Shown here: in pieces, positions 1 through 8,138 of the stretch | How positions within the stretch are numbered: the stretch's first letter is position 1 | Layout of the letters: every line of letters begins with the position of its first letter | Assembly: GCA_021325095.1 (NCBI GenBank) | Contig: JAJPHV010000153.1 | Coordinates: 1 to 64,000 of the forward strand | Direction of reading: 5' to 3' | Length of the DNA stretch: 64,000 bases | From: Chloroflexota bacterium | Lineage (GTDB): Bacteria > Chloroflexota > Anaerolineae > Aggregatilineales > UBA2796 | Made by a program: the position numbers and the translations under genes | Notes under the pieces: model-generated | Database searches by the model: none | What the model saw: the letters and a program-made list of their open reading frames with translations, nothing else | Told to the model about the DNA's origin: nothing

Positions 1-1062
1 GGCCAACACCAGAGCGCCCTCAGCCAGTGGCCGTACTTCCGGGACTGGCGCAACGCCTTTCCTGACCTGCTTCTGAATGCCAGCAGTCTGCAACACACGC
101 TGCGGCGGGTGGACAAGGCTTACGCGGCCTTCTTCCGGCGGGTGAAGGCCGGGCAGACGCCGGGCCACCCGCGCTTCAAGGGCGCGCCGCGTTTCCACAG
201 CGTCGAGTACACCTACGGCGACGGGGTGAAGCTGGAATACGACGATTATTATGACCGCTTCGTGCTGAAGGTTCAGAACGTCGGCAGTATCAAAGTTAAG
301 CTGCACCGCTTCCTGCCGGACGCGGCCAAAATCAAGCATGTGGTCATCACACGCAAGGCGTTGGGCTGGTACGTGGGCTTGCAGCTGGAATGGCCTGACC
401 CCTTGCCCGTTGAGCCGAATGGCTTGCCCGCTGTCGGAGCCGACATGGGCCTGCTGCGCCTGCTGACGCTGTCCGACGGCACGTTGATCGACAACCCGCG
501 CTGGCTGCGGCAGTCGCTTGACGACCTGCGCCGTGCCCAGCGCCGATTGGCCCGTGCCTTGAAGGGCAGTCAGAACCGGAAGGACAGGCGGCAGATCGTT
601 GCCCGCCTGCACGAACACGTTGCCAACGTTCGCCGGGACTTCTGGCACAAGCTGACGCACTGGCTGGTGCACCGCTACGGCCTGATTGTCCTGGAAGACT
701 TGAACCTGGCTTTCATGACGCGCCATGAGCACCTGGCCCTGTCCGCGCACGATGCGGGGTTGGGCCGGTTCCGCCAGTTGCTTGACTACAAAGCGGCAGA
801 GGCTGGTAGTCACGTGACGACAGTGAACGCGGCCTACACCTCGCAGGCGTGCAGCGGGTGCGGGGCGAGGGTGGAGAAAGATTTGAGCGTGCGCGTGCAT
901 CGTTGTCCGGAGTGTTCCCTTGAACTAGACCGGGACTTGAATGCCGCCCGGAACATCCTCAACCTGGCGTTCAGTCCGCCCGGATTAGGCGGTCAGGCGT
1001 TAAACGTGGCCCGTCGGGGCGAGCGTAGCCTGAGAAGCCCCCAGATTGATCGGGGGGAGTGA
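1..1062 (+). CDS. tnpB: TnpB, IS200/IS605-type RNA-guided nuclease (5' end outside window)
   Basis: The reading frame is open from base 1, so the N-terminus lies upstream; 353 residues are visible. It has the RuvC-like acidic triad of TnpB: Asp in GADMG, Glu in VLEDLN and Asp in LDRDLNAARNI. The zinc finger lies between the last two (CSGCG ... CPEC). TnpB is an RNA-guided DNA nuclease carried by IS200/IS605 elements, and its guide omegaRNA normally comes from the 3' end of the gene and the right end of the element. All catalytic and zinc residues are present, so the protein looks intact in the visible part. The stop overlaps the GTG start of the next gene by 4 bases. No TnpA is visible; it could lie upstream or be absent. 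Confidence 0.93.
   Translation, partial: GQHQSALSQWPYFRDWRNAFPDLLLNASSLQHTLRRVDKAYAAFFRRVKAGQTPGHPRFKGAPRFHSVEYTYGDGVKLEYDDYYDRFVLKVQNVGSIKVKLHRFLPDAAKIKHVVITRKALGWYVGLQLEWPDPLPVEPNGLPAVGADMGLLRLLTLSDGTLIDNPRWLRQSLDDLRRAQRRLARALKGSQNRKDRRQIVARLHEHVANVRRDFWHKLTHWLVHRYGLIVLEDLNLAFMTRHEHLALSAHDAGLGRFRQLLDYKAAEAGSHVTTVNAAYTSQACSGCGARVEKDLSVRVHRCPECSLELDRDLNAARNILNLAFSPPGLGGQALNVARRGERSLRSPQIDRGE
1012..1062 (+). mobile_element. Probable right end of the IS200/IS605-type element
   Basis: A C-run (1038-1042) and a G-run (1052-1057) form a hairpin at the very end of tnpB, as in many IS605-type right ends and omegaRNA scaffolds. The exact cleavage site cannot be fixed by eye; it probably lies within a few bases of 1060, just where the downstream kinase frame begins. 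Confidence 0.45.
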
Positions 1063-2027
1063 TCACGACTCTGGCGATGGGTATTGACGGTGGTGGGACA
1101 CAGACCCGCTGCCTGGTGATCGACGATAAAGCTACCGTCGTCGGCCTCGGCGTGGCCGGGCCGTCCAAGCCGGACGCCGTCGAGCCGGAGGTCGGGCGGG
1201 CACAGCTGCACCAGGCCATCAACGCGGCCTGCCAGTCCTGCGGCGGCCCGCAGGCCATAGACACGGCCTTCCTGGGCATGGGTGGCGTTGTTTCCGAAGC
1301 CGACGAGCAGGCCGTTCGCCGCCTGCTGACCGGGTTGGCGCTGCGCCCCGGTATCCCCATCGGCATTGATCACGACATTCGGATTGCGCTGGCTGGGGGA
1401 ACCGCCGGACAGCCAGGCATTGCGCTAATTGTCGGCACAGGGTCGTCGTGCTACGGGCGCAACGCGGCGGGCGAATCGTGGCGCTGCGGGGGTTGGGGCT
1501 ACATCCTCGACGACCTGGGCAGCAGTTTCTACCTGGGCCAGCAGGCGCTGACGGCCATTGTCCGGGGCTACGACGGACGCGGCCCGCAAACCGCCCTTGC
1601 CGGGCCGATCCTGGACGCGCTGGGCCTGCGCCATCCCAACGAGATCATGCACCGCATCTACCACCCCCGGCTTGACCACAGCGGCATTGCGGCGCTGGCC
1701 CCCATTGTGACCGGGATGGCTGAGAGCGACCCGATTGCCCGCGCCATCATCGAGCGTGGTTGCGAGGCGCTGGCCGAGATGGTGGTCAGCACAGTCCACC
1801 ACCTGCATCTATCCGACGATGCGCTGGTCATCCCCGTTGGCAGCCTGGCGACGGCCAGCCCATTGTTCCGAGACCATCTCGAACGAGCGCTGCGCGCGGC
1901 GTTGCCGAAAGTCCAGATTCGCTCGCCGCTGGTTCCGGCGGTGGCCGGAGCCGCCTTCCTGGCCTTGCAGCAGGTCGGCATATCGCTGCCCGAAGAGGTG
2001 CTCGCCCGGCTGCGCAACGCCGCCTGA
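1059..2027 (+). CDS. BadF/BadG-family kinase, N-acetylglucosamine-kinase-like
   Basis: Cytoplasmic ASKHA-fold sugar kinase of 322 residues, likely phosphorylating an amino sugar such as GlcNAc with ATP. Motifs: phosphate-1 loop IDGGGTQTR near the N-terminus, phosphate-2 GTGSSCYGRN, the family GGWGYILDDLGSS stretch, and the adenosine-site VPAVAGAAFLAL near the C-terminus. The GTG at 1059 lies inside the tnpB tail. An ATG at 1077 puts the start 2 codons before the phosphate-1 loop and may be the native start. The insertion has replaced the normal upstream region, so expression may now depend on read-through from tnpB. The exact substrate is not determined by sequence. Confidence 0.85.
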   Translation: MITTLAMGIDGGGTQTRCLVIDDKATVVGLGVAGPSKPDAVEPEVGRAQLHQAINAACQSCGGPQAIDTAFLGMGGVVSEADEQAVRRLLTGLALRPGIPIGIDHDIRIALAGGTAGQPGIALIVGTGSSCYGRNAAGESWRCGGWGYILDDLGSSFYLGQQALTAIVRGYDGRGPQTALAGPILDALGLRHPNEIMHRIYHPRLDHSGIAALAPIVTGMAESDPIARAIIERGCEALAEMVVSTVHHLHLSDDALVIPVGSLATASPLFRDHLERALRAALPKVQIRSPLVPAVAGAAFLALQQVGISLPEEVLARLRNAA

Positions 2028-2112
2028 CAGGAGCTTTCAAAGCCGATACGCGACTTTTAACCGGAAATTACCGAATTTGGAATTGCCAACGCCGCAAAGC
2101 CCCGTAAGCTTG

Positions 2113-3138
2113 TCAGGTCGGCGATGCTCTAAATCTCGCAAACCAGGTCTGTTCAATCATTCTTGCGAGTTTCTCGATGGCTTCGTTGACGTAGCCCGAG
2201 TTGATCTTGACCCCCTCGCAGTGGAGCAGGCCCACAACCGGCGTCGGCAGCGTTGCCATGTCCGGCGGCACGAAATCCGGCTGAAAGACGGGGATCATGG
2301 CTTTGCCCGACGCTGCGGCCCGTTCAATTTCGCGCCGCACCCATTCGGACTCCAGGGTGGTCGGCGCTAAGAGACACACAAAAACGTCACACTCGTCGAT
2401 CCCACGTTCCAGGCGCTCCGGGAAAGGTTCCGCTCCTTCGACGCTCAAGGTGTCCACGAAAACGTTCATGCCGTAAGGGGCCAGTTTCTCGGCGACGAGC
2501 AGCGCGTAGGCTTCGCTTGGGGCGCGGCGGTAACTGATGAACACCCGGCTCCTGACGCAGCGCGTCTCCCAGACCAGCCCGCGATAGGTAGCCCGAAGGT
2601 CCACTGTGCCGGAGGTGATCAGCCCCCTTGCCAAGCCAAGATCGATGAGCCTTTGCGCAGTGGCGCGGTATTGCACCCAACCATTCGGCCAGTTCAGCCC
2701 ATTCATCAGATCGTCATTCGCTACGTAGTCGAGCCAGGGATAGCCCGATGCCTGCTGCTCGCTCAGGTGGTTGACCAGATGGAGCAGTTGTTTCTGCTCC
2801 GGCAAGTCCAGTTCGGTTCCGCACAGTTCCCGCCAGAAGGCCCGTGTGTCCCTGGCCTGATGGCGTCCGCTCTCCGTCACTTCCCAGACCCGGCTGTTTT
2901 CGCCAAGCTCACGAATAAAGCCGCACGCCTTCAACTCCTCGACGGCACTGAGCATCGCACCGGTATGATGCGGCTCAAGGGTGGCTGTTTTACTTTCCGG
3001 GTTCGCCTGTGCTTCTCCGCTGTAGAGGGCTTCCAACAGCGTAGTCTCATCGACCCCATAGGCTTGAGCGATGGCGGACGCCTGGCTCACTCTGACGAGG
3101 GTCTGGAGTACAGTGCCACACCAATCCACAAAGTCCAT
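2113..3138 (-). CDS. TIR-domain protein with N-terminal winged-helix-like region
   Basis: 341 residues from the ATG at 3138, which is preceded by gggag; an upstream ATG at 3198 would overlap the neighbouring gene. The first ~180 residues resemble a winged-helix or effector-associated region and are not assigned. The last ~145 form a TIR domain: it opens with SRVFISYRRAPSEA, has a DVFVCLLAPTTLESEW strand-helix, and keeps the catalytic-type Glu (E270) four residues after the conserved Trp. Bacterial TIRs with this Glu commonly cleave NAD+ or make cyclic ADP-ribose signals in phage defence. It is the last of three minus-strand genes, 34 bases after a 2H phosphoesterase. The enzymatic role is inferred; a pure interaction role is possible. 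Confidence 0.85.
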   Translation of the reverse strand: MDFVDWCGTVLQTLVRVSQASAIAQAYGVDETTLLEALYSGEAQANPESKTATLEPHHTGAMLSAVEELKACGFIRELGENSRVWEVTESGRHQARDTRAFWRELCGTELDLPEQKQLLHLVNHLSEQQASGYPWLDYVANDDLMNGLNWPNGWVQYRATAQRLIDLGLARGLITSGTVDLRATYRGLVWETRCVRSRVFISYRRAPSEAYALLVAEKLAPYGMNVFVDTLSVEGAEPFPERLERGIDECDVFVCLLAPTTLESEWVRREIERAAASGKAMIPVFQPDFVPPDMATLPTPVVGLLHCEGVKINSGYVNEAIEKLARMIEQTWFARFRASPT

Positions 3139-3172
3139 TCTGTTGGCTCCCACTTTCACGAAAGTCAGGACG

Positions 3173-3904
3173 CTATTTGCCAAGCCGCAGCATGGCAATG
3201 ACTTCCTCGGTGCTGTGCACCAGGGCGTGCGACGGATCGTGCGGGCCAGGCTTGCGGTAGTATAACGTCATGTCCAGCCGGTCTACACGCATCACGACAG
3301 GCGGCACACGGCGCAGGGGCAGCATCGCCTGATGAATTGGTTCGGCGGGTCGCACCCCAAAATAGCCGAGCGTGACGTGCGGAATGAGCGGAAACGCTGG
3401 CAACGGACGGCTCAAAGGTGGCACAGCCCGTGCGACGATGGCCCGTAGCAATCGCAGTTTACCCTCATCGTGCACCTCGGCAATTGCCACGTTGGGAAAG
3501 GCATTGAACGGCCCGATCTGAACGTCGAAAGGGTCGATTAGCGTCAGATTGCGCCCCGCCTGAGATCGAATGCGACTCAGCGCTTCCCGCGTCCACGTCC
3601 CGGGCAGGGCCAGCCCTGTTCGCAGGTAGCCCACCTGGTACACGGTGATGTGCAGCTTGTCGTGTGGCTGCGGCGCGTAGCTCATAAATGGCTTCAACGC
3701 TTCCTGGGCTGCAATCAGATATTGGCAAACTGCTTCGTCCTCAATGGGCACGATGAATGACACGTTGATGGGCGTCAGCCAGCGCTGCCAGCGCGCCCGC
3801 CAGCTATTGATCGAATCGGTTGTATAGCGGAGACGCTTGAAGCGTGTCCACAGCTTGTCGAACTGAGCGTCCAGTGACTTGCCCGGAACGGTAAAATCCA
3901 TCAA
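3173..3904 (-). CDS. 2H phosphoesterase (2'-5' RNA ligase / LigT-like)
   Basis: 243 residues with both 2H signatures: HITVYQVG near residue 95 and HVTLGYFG near residue 188. The two His-x-Thr motifs form the catalytic pair of cyclic phosphodiesterases and 2'-5' RNA ligases. Family members hydrolyse 2',3'-cyclic phosphates or ADP-ribose 1'',2''-cyclic phosphate, and some phage members degrade cyclic oligonucleotide signals. About 50 N-terminal residues precede the usual fold. The gene lies between the TIR gene and the helicase-associated-domain gene on the same strand, so co-transcription with the TIR gene is likely. The substrate is unknown. Confidence 0.82.
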   Translation of the reverse strand: MMDFTVPGKSLDAQFDKLWTRFKRLRYTTDSINSWRARWQRWLTPINVSFIVPIEDEAVCQYLIAAQEALKPFMSYAPQPHDKLHITVYQVGYLRTGLALPGTWTREALSRIRSQAGRNLTLIDPFDVQIGPFNAFPNVAIAEVHDEGKLRLLRAIVARAVPPLSRPLPAFPLIPHVTLGYFGVRPAEPIHQAMLPLRRVPPVVMRVDRLDMTLYYRKPGPHDPSHALVHSTEEVIAMLRLGK

Positions 3905-3912
3905 GGTCTTGT

Positions 3913-4008
3913 TTCACCCTCGACCCTGCTCCACCCGGCAGAAGGCATAGCAAATAACCCCCCTTCGCCATCATCGGACAAGGGACTAGAAGGGGAGAGG
4001 GATTTGTG
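3913..4008. repeat. Degenerate copy of the C-rich inverted-repeat element
   Basis: The 148-base gap between the 2H gene and the helicase-associated gene contains ttcaccctcgaccctgctcc on the left and ggggagagggattt on the right. These resemble the two ends of the better conserved elements at 15378, 47161 and 60536. Internal symmetry is poor, so this is a decayed copy at best. Confidence 0.35.
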
Positions 4009-4052
4009 GCTATGCGGAGCGGCGAAGGATAGAAACATCCTGCCCATACTTT

Positions 4053-5744
4053 TCAGGAATCCGCAATATCGACCTCGACCAGGACGCCGTTTGCTTGCAG
4101 CGCAGCGGCCAGATCGTTCCACTGGCCGGGCCGCACGGCGACAGCCGTCGGGCCAAGCGTCGCCCCCAGGTAACGGCGCAGCGCAGGCGTGGCCTGGATT
4201 GCCGCCAGCAGTTCGGCGGTGGGGACGCGCAGCACCGTCATCTGGCTGATCACGGCGGCATCCGAACCGGCCTCCGACCACGTTTCAATCAGATTGACGA
4301 TGGGGTCGGGAACTTGATCGCCCGTTCCGCGTTTCAAGAAAGTCAGGATGTGCGACGCCTGGATATTCTGCCGGGATGCCTGCGACAGCCCTGCCGCCGA
4401 GATGCGATACTGGTACGGGTCAGCCGCCTTGACCCACTCCGTGAAGCGCGCCAGTTGAAAACGATCATAACGGCTGACGCTGCGCGGCACTTCGCACAGC
4501 CCATCTGCGGCGATAGTGAACGTCTCGGTTTCTGTGCTGGTCAGCGGCCATTCGGCCACGCCCGTGAAGGCGCGCCCGTAGGCTGTCAGACGGCAGACCG
4601 CGCCATTTTCCGCTGTATCCACCAGCCCCAGGCCGTGCATCGGCCCGGTCAGGATGAAGCGCAGCATCGCGCCATCGACCTTGTCCCAACTTTGCTCAAA
4701 GCCGCGCAAATATTGCCCGGTCTGTGCATCTCGGATGTACCAGCTATCATAATCGCCGCCAGGCCGCTGGAAATCTGGCTCTTCCTCTTTCACGGCGTTG
4801 ATGAAGGTATCGACAGGCCACCAGGCATCAACGGGCACCAGCTCCATGAAGGTCAAGACCGTCTGCCGGGCCAGGAGCGGATCGTTTTGCCAGCCGGTGC
4901 GTTCCGGCTTGAGACCCGGCGTGTACCACAATTCGTTGTACATGATGCTGTCGCGCCATGCCTCGGCCATCGTGCGCACCTGCACCGTGCGCGGCGCGTC
5001 CAGCCACTTGCGCGCCGCCACTGAGACGGGCTTGAAGAGCTTTTGTGATTCGGCGGCAATGCCCATACCACTCGCCACCGCCACCATCAACGCCAGCCGC
5101 GCCGTGCTGTTCGAGCCGAGCAGATGCGGCTTGATACCTTTCTGGTGCTCCGGCTCAAGGGCGCCATTGACCAGCGCCACATCGTACAACTGGCAGTAGG
5201 CCAGCAATGTCGTCAGGTCATCGACCAGCGTTGTATCCGCCAGTCGGATGAAGTTGGGCTGCGGGACGGATTCCACCGATTCGGGTAGTGGCGTCACGTC
5301 GTAGCCCGTCTTGTGGGCAGGCAGCAGCGGGATAAGATCGGTGGGGACGTAAGTGAAGGCCGTGCTGCCTTTGATGCCCTCCCCGAACGACATAGCGATC
5401 AGTCCCCGGTAATAGAGGGCCTCGGCCAGGCTGGCCGGGTTCAGGTAGGGCTTTTCACGCTCCATTTTGCCCGGCCCCATCGGGCGAATCTCGCCGTACA
5501 TGCGTGAGAAAATGGCCGTCGGCATTTTACCGCCCGCGCCAAGCACAGCCTGAAGTGCGCCGCGTTGCTCGTCCGTCAGCCGATCCCAGGCATCGGCTGC
5601 TTTCTCAGCCTTCAGCATCTTCGCGGCAAGCTGTTCCGCAGCCTGCTTCGGATCGCGGGCATCAAAGTCAATATCCCAACGATTGGCGATGACTCTCAGG
5701 AATTCCAGATCGTAGTCTGCCAGGGTACGCGCCAGGTCTTGCAT
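4053..5744 (-). CDS. Helicase-associated (XPB/Ssl2-like N-terminal) domain protein
   Basis: 563 residues. The N-terminus has a helical LADYDLEFLRVIANRWDI segment followed by winged-helix-like repeats. The C-terminus (VISQMTVLRVPTAELLAAI and following) resembles the XPB/Ssl2-like helicase-associated domain found in many Chloroflexota and actinobacterial proteins that lack a helicase core. No Walker A or DEAD-type motif is visible, so it is probably not itself an ATPase. It starts the three-gene minus-strand run ending in the TIR gene. Function unknown; DNA binding is a guess from the fold family. Confidence 0.6.
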   Translation of the reverse strand: MQDLARTLADYDLEFLRVIANRWDIDFDARDPKQAAEQLAAKMLKAEKAADAWDRLTDEQRGALQAVLGAGGKMPTAIFSRMYGEIRPMGPGKMEREKPYLNPASLAEALYYRGLIAMSFGEGIKGSTAFTYVPTDLIPLLPAHKTGYDVTPLPESVESVPQPNFIRLADTTLVDDLTTLLAYCQLYDVALVNGALEPEHQKGIKPHLLGSNSTARLALMVAVASGMGIAAESQKLFKPVSVAARKWLDAPRTVQVRTMAEAWRDSIMYNELWYTPGLKPERTGWQNDPLLARQTVLTFMELVPVDAWWPVDTFINAVKEEEPDFQRPGGDYDSWYIRDAQTGQYLRGFEQSWDKVDGAMLRFILTGPMHGLGLVDTAENGAVCRLTAYGRAFTGVAEWPLTSTETETFTIAADGLCEVPRSVSRYDRFQLARFTEWVKAADPYQYRISAAGLSQASRQNIQASHILTFLKRGTGDQVPDPIVNLIETWSEAGSDAAVISQMTVLRVPTAELLAAIQATPALRRYLGATLGPTAVAVRPGQWNDLAAALQANGVLVEVDIADS

Positions 5745-6130
5745 TGCCGCCGTTGTTGTTCTGCTAATCCCACTACAATGAGCATATCGTCAATTATACC
5801 TTAAGGCGAGACGCGGCAGCGATTATCTGTAAGTGTCCGGTCAGGGGATAATCAAACGGGGCGGATGGGTGGGAGTCATAAACACGGTGAAGGGGAACCT
5901 ATTCGTGCGTCCCCCTTCACACACATGCCATATTCAACTGTGTGTGGGAAACAGGCCGCATACTTCTAGTCTGTCTCCCGGCCTCGCCTGTACGGCGGCT
6001 CGCTAGGTGGCATACCTACCCTCCTGCTTCAGATCGAACTTTGCAGGACGACCATCTCAACGTGCGGATGGTCAATAACAGTCTAGCATGGAATCCGGCG
6101 CGTTCAGGTTAGAGTTCCGTTAAGGTATGC
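5745..6130. ncRNA. Gene-free 386-base stretch with strong hairpins; candidate structured RNA at about 5880-6075
   Basis: No plausible ORF is present. Three clean stem-loops are visible: 5887-5920 (9-bp stem, 16-base loop), 5918-5944 (6-bp CACACA/TGTGTG) and 6050-6073 (7-bp gaccatc/gatggtc with a 10-base loop). A GC-rich segment with smaller pairings lies between them. I could not match it to SRP RNA, 6S RNA, tmRNA, RNase P or a riboswitch by conserved motifs. Strand is undetermined; it lies upstream of the minus-strand gene at 4053-5744, so a leader is possible. Confidence 0.3.
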
Positions 6131-6799
6131 TCAAAACAAACTCAATTGTTTGGGTGGTTCCGAAGGCGGGGGGGGAGGCGTGCTGCTGCCCGGCTTGTCC
6201 TCGGTCTGCTTCTTGCGAATCTCCTTGAGCAGTTCCGGAATCTTTTTGAAATCGGCAACGGCTTGCGGCTTCAGCACGGCCATGTTGCGCAGTACGGCAG
6301 CCGGATGGAACAGGGGCAGATAATAGCGCCCATCCTCGTATTTCGGCTTGCCGTGAATGGCCGTGATCTTGGCTTTGGGAAAGAACAGCCCCATGCTGTA
6401 GCGGCCCAGAGTCACGATGATCTTGGGGTTGATTAGGTCGATCTGGCGGTACAGATAGTTGGCCGTGCAGGTGTCCACCTCAAGCGGCAGAGGGTCACGG
6501 TTCTGCGGCGGGCGGCATTTCACGACATTGGTGATAAAGACCTGATCGCGGTTCATACCGATCCCAGCCAGCAGCTCTTCCAGGAATTTGCCCGCCTGCC
6601 CGACAAAGGGCAGACCCTGTTTGTCTTCGTGGAAGCCCGGCCCTTCGCCGATGAAGAGAATTTCGGCATCAATCGGCCCCGCACCGGGCACAGCGCGCGT
6701 TCGCCCGGTGTAGAGCGGGCATTTGGTGCAAACCAGAATTTCGGCGGCAATCGCGTCCAGGGCCGCTTTACGCTCTTGGAGTGTCATCGCTTCGGCCAA
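6131..6799 (-). CDS. Family-4 uracil-DNA glycosylase (Fe-S)
   Basis: Removes uracil from DNA in base excision repair. 222 residues. The four Fe-S cysteines are C24 and C27 (CTKC), C95 (VVKCRPP) and C111. Active-site motif 1 is GEGPGFHED and motif 2 is HPAAVLRN, as in UdgB/family-4 enzymes. The last 30 residues are a proline-rich tail ending in KQLSLF; this resembles a beta-clamp-binding motif (QLSLF), so the enzyme may be tethered to the replication clamp. It lies 50 bases downstream of rimI on the same strand. Confidence 0.92.
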   Translation of the reverse strand: MAEAMTLQERKAALDAIAAEILVCTKCPLYTGRTRAVPGAGPIDAEILFIGEGPGFHEDKQGLPFVGQAGKFLEELLAGIGMNRDQVFITNVVKCRPPQNRDPLPLEVDTCTANYLYRQIDLINPKIIVTLGRYSMGLFFPKAKITAIHGKPKYEDGRYYLPLFHPAAVLRNMAVLKPQAVADFKKIPELLKEIRKKQTEDKPGSSTPPPPPSEPPKQLSLF

Positions 6800-6849
6800 A
6801 ATTCCCTCCTGCGGCTCTACGAGGCCGCGCTGAACGTTATGACACTGTG

Positions 6850-7470
6850 CTAGGCAGGCTGCTGTGTCAGGAGATCGCCATAGGGAACGCGCTCACGCAG
6901 GCTTTTCAGACGTTCATTAAAGCGCGTCTGGTAAGCCTCATCAAGCGGCGCGAGGTGCATCAGGTAGGCATCTTCGTTGTTGTCCCGGTAGTAATTCTTA
7001 CGCTGCCCGACGATCTGGTATTCATATTTGCGATACAGATTGAGCGCGCTTTCATTGGAAACGCGCACCTCTAGCACCGAGTATTCAGCCTTGAGCGCCA
7101 TGCTGCGGGCCAGCATCCCGGCCAGCAGTACCTCGCCCAGACCACGCCCGCGATAGTCAGGGTGTACAGCAATGGTGCTGACATGGGCTTCGCCTTCGAT
7201 CAACCAAAAGCCACCGTACCCGACGATGAGGGGTGCAGCGGCAGGCGCAGTCAGGCGCTGGAACACGCTCCGCAACCCGCCGGCGGGCGGATGCTGGGGC
7301 AGCGCCTCCACGACGATCATGTGCCCGGCATTGTTGTCCCTGATCTCGAATACATAAGAGCGAGCAGCCCAGGGCATCGGAAACGAAAGTCTATCGATTT
7401 CGACAACCTGCGGAATATCCTCCACGCGCATATACCGCAACCGATACATTACACTGGTCGTGATACTCAT
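6850..7470 (-). CDS. rimI: Ribosomal-protein-alanine N-acetyltransferase-like GNAT
   Basis: 206-residue GNAT enzyme with the acetyl-CoA loop HPDYRGRGLGEVLL and the C-terminal NLYRKYEYQIVG helix-strand typical of RimI. It starts with a conserved IPQVVEIDRLSFPMPW segment. It overlaps tsaB by 4 bases, giving the common tsaE-tsaB-rimI order. An extra ~20-residue loop (around residues 58-80) and a longer C-terminus make it larger than E. coli RimI. The target need not be S18. Confidence 0.88.
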   Translation of the reverse strand: MSITTSVMYRLRYMRVEDIPQVVEIDRLSFPMPWAARSYVFEIRDNNAGHMIVVEALPQHPPAGGLRSVFQRLTAPAAAPLIVGYGGFWLIEGEAHVSTIAVHPDYRGRGLGEVLLAGMLARSMALKAEYSVLEVRVSNESALNLYRKYEYQIVGQRKNYYRDNNEDAYLMHLAPLDEAYQTRFNERLKSLRERVPYGDLLTQQPA

Positions 7471-8138
7471 GGGTGAGGAACCCCCGGTTGGTGCAAATAG
7501 ATCGGGACGAGCGTTGCGGGATCGTCAAACAGCCCATCTCGCCAGCGCTCATAAGCTAATTCAGCTAGAAAACCCGCCCGACGCAGCGAGAAAGCCGGTG
7601 CAGCCATGCGAACCGGCCTTGAACTGGCTTCGATCAGCGCGCGGCCATACGGATCAATTTCGCCACAAATCATACTCTCGCCGTCAATTCTATCCAACAC
7701 CTCTTCCCATGAAACAATCCTGAGGTCATTCTGGCCGATCCAGCCCGCCGAATCCTGCCATAGATAGCTGCCCGCACACACACGTCCGCGTCCGGCTTGC
7801 AGCACCGCGATCAACGCCCCCGCAAAGGAGGGCTGCGCGGCGGCTACCACATCCAGAGTCGGGATGGCGAAGAGCGGCAAACCGCGCGCCATCGCCAGCC
7901 CTTTGGCGATGCTGAAGCCGATCCGCAAGCCGTTGAAGGAACCTGGCCCCTGCGAGATCGCCAGCGCGGTCAAAGCATCAACCGTACTGTGCGCTCGCGT
8001 CAGCAGTTCCTGAATGGCAGGCGTCAACTCTACCGTATGGCGGTTCGGCGAACTCCAGGTCATTTCGGCCTGCACCCGTACACCATCGTGCAGCGCGAGA
8101 CTCAGCACGCGCGTGGCCGAATCAATTGCCAGCAACAT
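7467..8138 (-). CDS. tsaB: tRNA threonylcarbamoyladenosine biosynthesis protein TsaB
   Basis: Partner of TsaD/TsaE in making t6A37 on ANN-decoding tRNAs. 223 residues, close to family size. It starts MLLAIDSATRVLSLAL and has the signature GPGSFNGLRIG, where most relatives have Thr instead of Asn. The N-terminal ASKHA half is well conserved and the C-terminal half is variable, as usual. It overlaps tsaE by 17 bases and rimI by 4, so the three are co-transcribed and probably translationally coupled. tsaD is not in the window. Confidence 0.92.
   Translation of the reverse strand: MLLAIDSATRVLSLALHDGVRVQAEMTWSSPNRHTVELTPAIQELLTRAHSTVDALTALAISQGPGSFNGLRIGFSIAKGLAMARGLPLFAIPTLDVVAAAQPSFAGALIAVLQAGRGRVCAGSYLWQDSAGWIGQNDLRIVSWEEVLDRIDGESMICGEIDPYGRALIEASSRPVRMAAPAFSLRRAGFLAELAYERWRDGLFDDPATLVPIYLHQPGVPHP

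Noticed and set aside
3901..4281. Minus-strand ORF of 126 codons near the helicase-associated gene
   Set aside because: It is an out-of-frame shadow of the gene at 4053-5744 plus decayed repeat sequence.
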